Shown here: in pieces, positions 60,719-64,000 of the stretch | Position numbering within the stretch: position 1 is the first letter of the stretch | Layout of the letters: the number at the start of each line of letters is the position of its first letter | NCBI GenBank assembly: GCA_037147175.1 | Contig: JBAWVS010000001.1 | Location: 82,627 to 146,626 of the forward strand | Reading direction: 5' to 3' | DNA: 64,000 nt | Source: a bacterium | Lineage (GTDB): Bacteria > Cyanobacteriota > Vampirovibrionia > Gastranaerophilales > UBA9971 | The notes under the pieces: generated by a model | Seen by the model: only the letters and a program-made list of their open reading frames with translations | Databases searched by the model: none | What the model was told of the DNA's origin: nothing | Position numbers and translations under genes: made by a program

Positions 60719-63250
60719 TTAGATATAAACCCTTGTAAACAAATCAATAATTTGCTTTTCATCCGCTGTTAGCAATGGTTTATCCTTGTTCAAAATCAAA
60801 TAAAAATCATTAAGATTAAATTTGCTAAAATCCGATAATTCACTAATTGTCAAAGGATTTTCGGATTTAAAGGTTAGTATTTTAACAATTTTTGCAAGGT
60901 TAATTTCAAAAAATTTATCAATAATTTTACTGTCAAAATGATTATCAGCATCATTTTTTAAAATATCTAATACCTGATTAAATGCCATTCTTTCTCTATA
61001 ATGTCTTTGCGAGGTTATAGCATCAAACACATCTGCAATAGCTATTATTCTGCTTCCCAAAGGAATATCTGTTCCTGAAATACCTGTATAATACCCTTTG
61101 CCGTTAAATTTTTCATGGTGAAATGCAGCTATTTGGGGAACATTTTTTAATTTTTCTTCAAAATACATCTTACTGAGAATTTCATAAGTTATTTTTGCAT
61201 GCCCCTGAACATGCTTATATTCCTCATCCGTTAATTTTCCTTTTTTACAAAGTACTTCATCTTTAATTCCCAGCTTGCCTATATCATGAAGAATTGCCGC
61301 ATATTCGAATATTTCTTTTTCTTCTTCGGATAAGCCGAGCTGGTCCGCTGTAAGAAGCGTGTATGCCGTAACATTGGTAGAGTGATCTGCCGTAATTTTA
61401 TCTCTTGCATCAATAGAAATTATCAGGGTGTTAATAAAACTTTTAAAAGATTTTTTTTGATCTTCATACATTAATAGTTGTTTTTTAAGCAGGGTTACAT
61501 TTTCTAATGATCTTCCCACACTTGAACTTATCGACATAAGAATCTCTATATCATTATCTGTAAAGCTTTTATTATTTAATTTATTAATAACCTGAAAAAC
61601 CCCGATAATTTCCTGATTGGAATTTCTCATAGGCATACATAAAACAGTACTGGTTTTATATCCTGTTTTTTCGTCAATTTCTTTATTAAACAACGGATCA
61701 CTGTATGCATCATCAAGTTTAATAATTTCACCGGTTATAAATACATATCCCGCCAATCCTAAATTAACAGAAAATCTTATTTCTTTATTATCTATGCCTG
61801 AAGCTATTCTTGAATACAATTCATTAGTATTTTTATCATAAAGAAATACACTGCATCTATCTGCATTCATCGCATTTTGTGTTTCTTTAGCAACTATTTT
61901 AAGAAATTTATCAAGATTTGGTTCGTTGTATATTGCTTTCCCTATTTTTAACAACGCTATAAGCGGATCATTATTGTTTTCGCATGTTTCTATATTCCCG
62001 AATAGAGATATATTATTATATAAAGACAAATTTGTACTAAAAGCTGCTTCTGTTATCTCAGGCAAGCAGGTTCTTTCAGATAATTCCTGTTCTACCAATT
62101 CAGATAGCAAAGATTCTATTTTGCTTGCCAAAACTGGATAATTATTACTTTTAGCTATTTTCATTGCTTCTAAAGTATAAGTCAATGCTGATTGTATATC
62201 CTGTTTTTGTTTATAAACCCCTGCAAGGGAAAAGTATGACCTGGAAATTTCTTTATAAAGACCCTGTTTATTAAATATTTCAATAGCCTTATTAAGATTT
62301 TCAATTGATTTTTCCGAATTTCCTTTATTAAATTCAATAACACTAAGAGTTTGATTAATAAATGCTTGTCCCTTGTTTATATTTAATTCGGAAAATATTA
62401 ATGAAGCTTTCTCAAGATTTTCTAATGCTTTATCGTTTAACTTATTAATTGCCAAAATATAAGAATATGTTGAAAGAGAAAATGCCAATTCTATGTTATT
62501 TTTTGTATCTTTAGCCTGTTGAATAGATTTCAGGCAAAGTTTTTCTGCGGTGCTAAAATCTTCAGTGTAAATATATATTTTGGCTAATTCATCTAAAATC
62601 CTTGCATTTAAAGATCCAAAGCCTATTTCTTCATTTAAACTCAAGGCCGTATCCAGATGTATACTTGCTTCTTCATAATTTTCAATACTTAATAAATATC
62701 TACCGATCAAAAGTTCTGTGTACACGAGTTCGGCTTTATTATTTATTTTTTTCTTTATATTTAATGATCTATCCAGATTTTTCAAAACAAGTTGGTGATT
62801 GTTTAGCCGTAAAAAAAATATTGCCAGGCTATCAAGAATTTTTGCATGCTCTAAACTGCTCTCATCAGTTTGTTTCAAAGTATTGGTATATAATATTAAC
62901 GCTTCGGCAAAACGCTTTTCATAATAATTTAATTTACCGTAATAATGAGTGATTTTTGCTTTAATTTCTGGAGGATGAGTAATTCCTTCAATCATTTTTG
63001 CCGCTTTTTTTAATAATAAATACGAATTAGCCAAATTCAAATCTGATATTTCATACTGAACTAATGCAAGTTCAGCATTACAGACTGCTGCATTAATCGG
63101 ATCATTAATATTAATAAAAATTCGATTTGCTTCTTCAATAAAATTAGCTGCAGAAACAAAATCTTTTTTAAAATATTCATTAATACCCGAATTTAATAAA
63201 TTTAAAGCTTTTTTTTGTAAATTATTATTTTTTTGAATATTATCTGTCAT
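60719..63250 (-). CDS. TPR-GAF-HD-GYP signalling protein
   Basis: About 843 residues: tetratricopeptide repeats (about 15-410), a GAF domain (about 450-600, VLCMPMRNSNQEIIGVFQVINK) and an HD-GYP domain (about 625-790) with HDIGKLGIKDEVL and GHAKITYEIL. The Gly-Tyr-Pro motif reads HHEKFNGKGYYTG, so Pro is Tyr; many HD-GYP proteins tolerate changes there, but c-di-GMP hydrolysis is not certain. It is cytoplasmic, probably linking a partner bound by TPRs and a GAF ligand to nucleotide signalling. ATG 63250 is used; the longer frame starts at a TTG. Confidence 0.87.
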   Translation of the reverse strand: MTDNIQKNNNLQKKALNLLNSGINEYFKKDFVSAANFIEEANRIFININDPINAAVCNAELALVQYEISDLNLANSYLLLKKAAKMIEGITHPPEIKAKITHYYGKLNYYEKRFAEALILYTNTLKQTDESSLEHAKILDSLAIFFLRLNNHQLVLKNLDRSLNIKKKINNKAELVYTELLIGRYLLSIENYEEASIHLDTALSLNEEIGFGSLNARILDELAKIYIYTEDFSTAEKLCLKSIQQAKDTKNNIELAFSLSTYSYILAINKLNDKALENLEKASLIFSELNINKGQAFINQTLSVIEFNKGNSEKSIENLNKAIEIFNKQGLYKEISRSYFSLAGVYKQKQDIQSALTYTLEAMKIAKSNNYPVLASKIESLLSELVEQELSERTCLPEITEAAFSTNLSLYNNISLFGNIETCENNNDPLIALLKIGKAIYNEPNLDKFLKIVAKETQNAMNADRCSVFLYDKNTNELYSRIASGIDNKEIRFSVNLGLAGYVFITGEIIKLDDAYSDPLFNKEIDEKTGYKTSTVLCMPMRNSNQEIIGVFQVINKLNNKSFTDNDIEILMSISSSVGRSLENVTLLKKQLLMYEDQKKSFKSFINTLIISIDARDKITADHSTNVTAYTLLTADQLGLSEEEKEIFEYAAILHDIGKLGIKDEVLCKKGKLTDEEYKHVQGHAKITYEILSKMYFEEKLKNVPQIAAFHHEKFNGKGYYTGISGTDIPLGSRIIAIADVFDAITSQRHYRERMAFNQVLDILKNDADNHFDSKIIDKFFEINLAKIVKILTFKSENPLTISELSDFSKFNLNDFYLILNKDKPLLTADEKQIIDLFTRVYI

Positions 63251-63442
63251 TGATATAGACTTTCTTTTCAAGAAAAACAGCAATAAAAAATTTTGATTCT
63301 TTTACTGGCTTATTATACTAAGTTTTTTAAATTTAAGAAAGTACTGCTCTTATTTATCAAGGTTTTTAATCTCTCTTCTCGTGGACTACTTTAATTTCAA
63401 CAATTCAAATCTCTAAAGTTGAAAACATAATTACATATTTTT

Positions 63443-63451
63443 TGTTATAAT
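63443..63451 (+). promoter_or_regulatory. Extended -10 promoter candidate for hup
   Basis: TGTTATAAT (TG-N-TATAAT) lies about 72 bases before the HU start. No good -35 at a normal spacing is seen, which an extended -10 would tolerate. Confidence 0.5.
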
Positions 63452-63523
63452 TCTTCAAATATTATTGTAATTAAAAGCACTAACATGTAATATAGCAAGG
63501 TTATCTAAAAAAGGGAGGTTCTT

Positions 63524-63802
63524 ATGAACAAAGAAGATTTAGTAAAAGAAGTAGCTAAAAAAACAAAATTATCACAAAAAGACGTAGCTGAAGTTCTTAA
63601 CGCTACTATCGAAGCTATAACTAAAACAGTTTCAAAAGGTAAGAAAGTTACTTTAGTTGGATTTGGTTCATTTGAAAGCAGAAAAAGAGCAGCTAGATTG
63701 GGAAGAAACCCACAAACAGGCAAAGAGCTTAAAATTCCTGCTAAAACAGTTCCTGCTTTTACAGCCGGTAAGAAATTTAAAGAATTAGTCGCTTCAAAAT
63801 AA
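63524..63802 (+). CDS. hup: DNA-binding protein HU
   Basis: A 92-residue HU-family protein: MNKEDLVKEVAKKTKLSQKDV opens it, VSKGKKVTLVGFGSFESRKRAARLGRNPQTGKELKIPAKTVPAFTAGKKFK covers the beta arm and C-terminal helix in successive blocks, with the RNPQTG arm tip and AGKKFK end intact. It bends and compacts DNA as a dimer. A GGGAGG ribosome site precedes the start by seven bases and an intrinsic terminator follows, so it is a single-gene unit. Confidence 0.96.
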   Translation: MNKEDLVKEVAKKTKLSQKDVAEVLNATIEAITKTVSKGKKVTLVGFGSFESRKRAARLGRNPQTGKELKIPAKTVPAFTAGKKFKELVASK

Positions 63803-63827
63803 TTTTTTAATTAAATTTTTAAACAGT

Positions 63828-63860
63828 AATATCCGGATATTAACTATCCGGATATTTTAT
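63828..63860 (+). terminator. Intrinsic terminator of hup
   Basis: A perfect 12-bp stem (63828-63839 with 63845-63856) around a 5-base loop, followed by a T-rich run, 26 bases after the HU stop. Confidence 0.85.
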
Positions 63861-63881
63861 TTATTGGAGAACCTCATTATT

Positions 63882-63943
63882 TAACTCGAATTGCAAAATC
63901 GCCAAAATCATCATTGTGAACATAGCGAAGAGCAATTTATAAA
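63882..63943. repeat. Palindromic intergenic repeat, copy J (partial)
   Basis: One arm: ACTCGAATTGCAAAATCGCC, then ATCATTGTGAACATAGCGAAG. The second arm is not seen before the window ends. Lies just past the hup terminator. Confidence 0.7.
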
Positions 63944-64000
63944 ACAAGACCAATGCACAAGCAGCTAATTTTTAAGAATTTGGAGTAATTTGCAATAATT

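Noticed and set aside
1-64000. tRNA or rRNA genes
   Set aside because: Intergenic gaps were read for a TTCGANNC T-loop and CCA-type ends and none was convincing; short gaps make a missed tRNA unlikely but not impossible.

Overview
The window is AT-rich (about one-third G+C by eye), densely coded and Gram-negative in character: it holds RND and MacAB/TolC-type efflux, a Wza-type outer-membrane exporter and heptose nucleotide-sugar genes. Two neighbouring genes are cyanobacterial hallmarks, a Ycf45-like AAA/R3H ATPase and an LdpA-like ferredoxin protein, and a DUF1822-like domain is fused to an anti-sigma protein. No photosynthesis gene is visible. Best guess: a non-photosynthetic cyanobacterial relative (Vampirovibrionia / Candidatus Melainabacteria). 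This rests on remembered family distributions, not on a search.

Layout. 1-1.4 kb: 3' end of a UbiE/MenG methyltransferase overlapping a U32-type four-cysteine protein, probably quinone or anaerobic metabolism. 1.4-10.5 kb: six-gene minus-strand efflux operon (TolC, MacA, MacB ATPase, MacB permease, AcrA, AcrB). 10.8-38.5 kb: a large exopolysaccharide/capsule region with a PslG-like glycoside hydrolase, acyltransferase, flippase (Wzx), polymerase (Wzy), a Wzc-like chain-length protein that appears kinase-dead, Wza, an initiating sugar-phosphate transferase, several glycosyltransferases, GalE, and GmhA/HddA/HddC for GDP-D-glycero-D-manno-heptose. Two units at different places and on opposite strands (gmhA and the GT4-sugar transferase pair) share a leader of about 80 bp, reminiscent in role of JUMPstart/ops elements.

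38.6-41.9 kb: two small secreted proteins, then a GAF-histidine kinase and single-domain response regulator. 41.9-49 kb: conserved housekeeping genes (Ycf45-like, LdpA, SecG, DUF167, RelA/SpoT, rubrerythrin) plus a small protein with three DUF2934-like repeats. 49.3-52.6 kb: unusual genes: a degenerate serine-recombinase domain fused to HDOD, an orphan membrane protein, and three tandem paralogous small CxxC proteins. 52.7-55.5 kb: split archaeal-type glutamate synthase. 55.7-60.3 kb: an anti-sigma/TonB-like fusion, a sigma-like factor, a secreted protein and a radical-SAM NifB in one overlapping operon. 60.3-63.8 kb: DUF1858, a TPR-GAF-HD-GYP protein and HU.

A family of palindromic intergenic repeats (ten copies or fragments, most built on a GTCATTGCGAG...CTCGCAATGAC core with ends resembling CTCGAATTGCTAAA) is scattered through the window. 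No tRNA, rRNA, CRISPR array, transposase or phage gene was seen.
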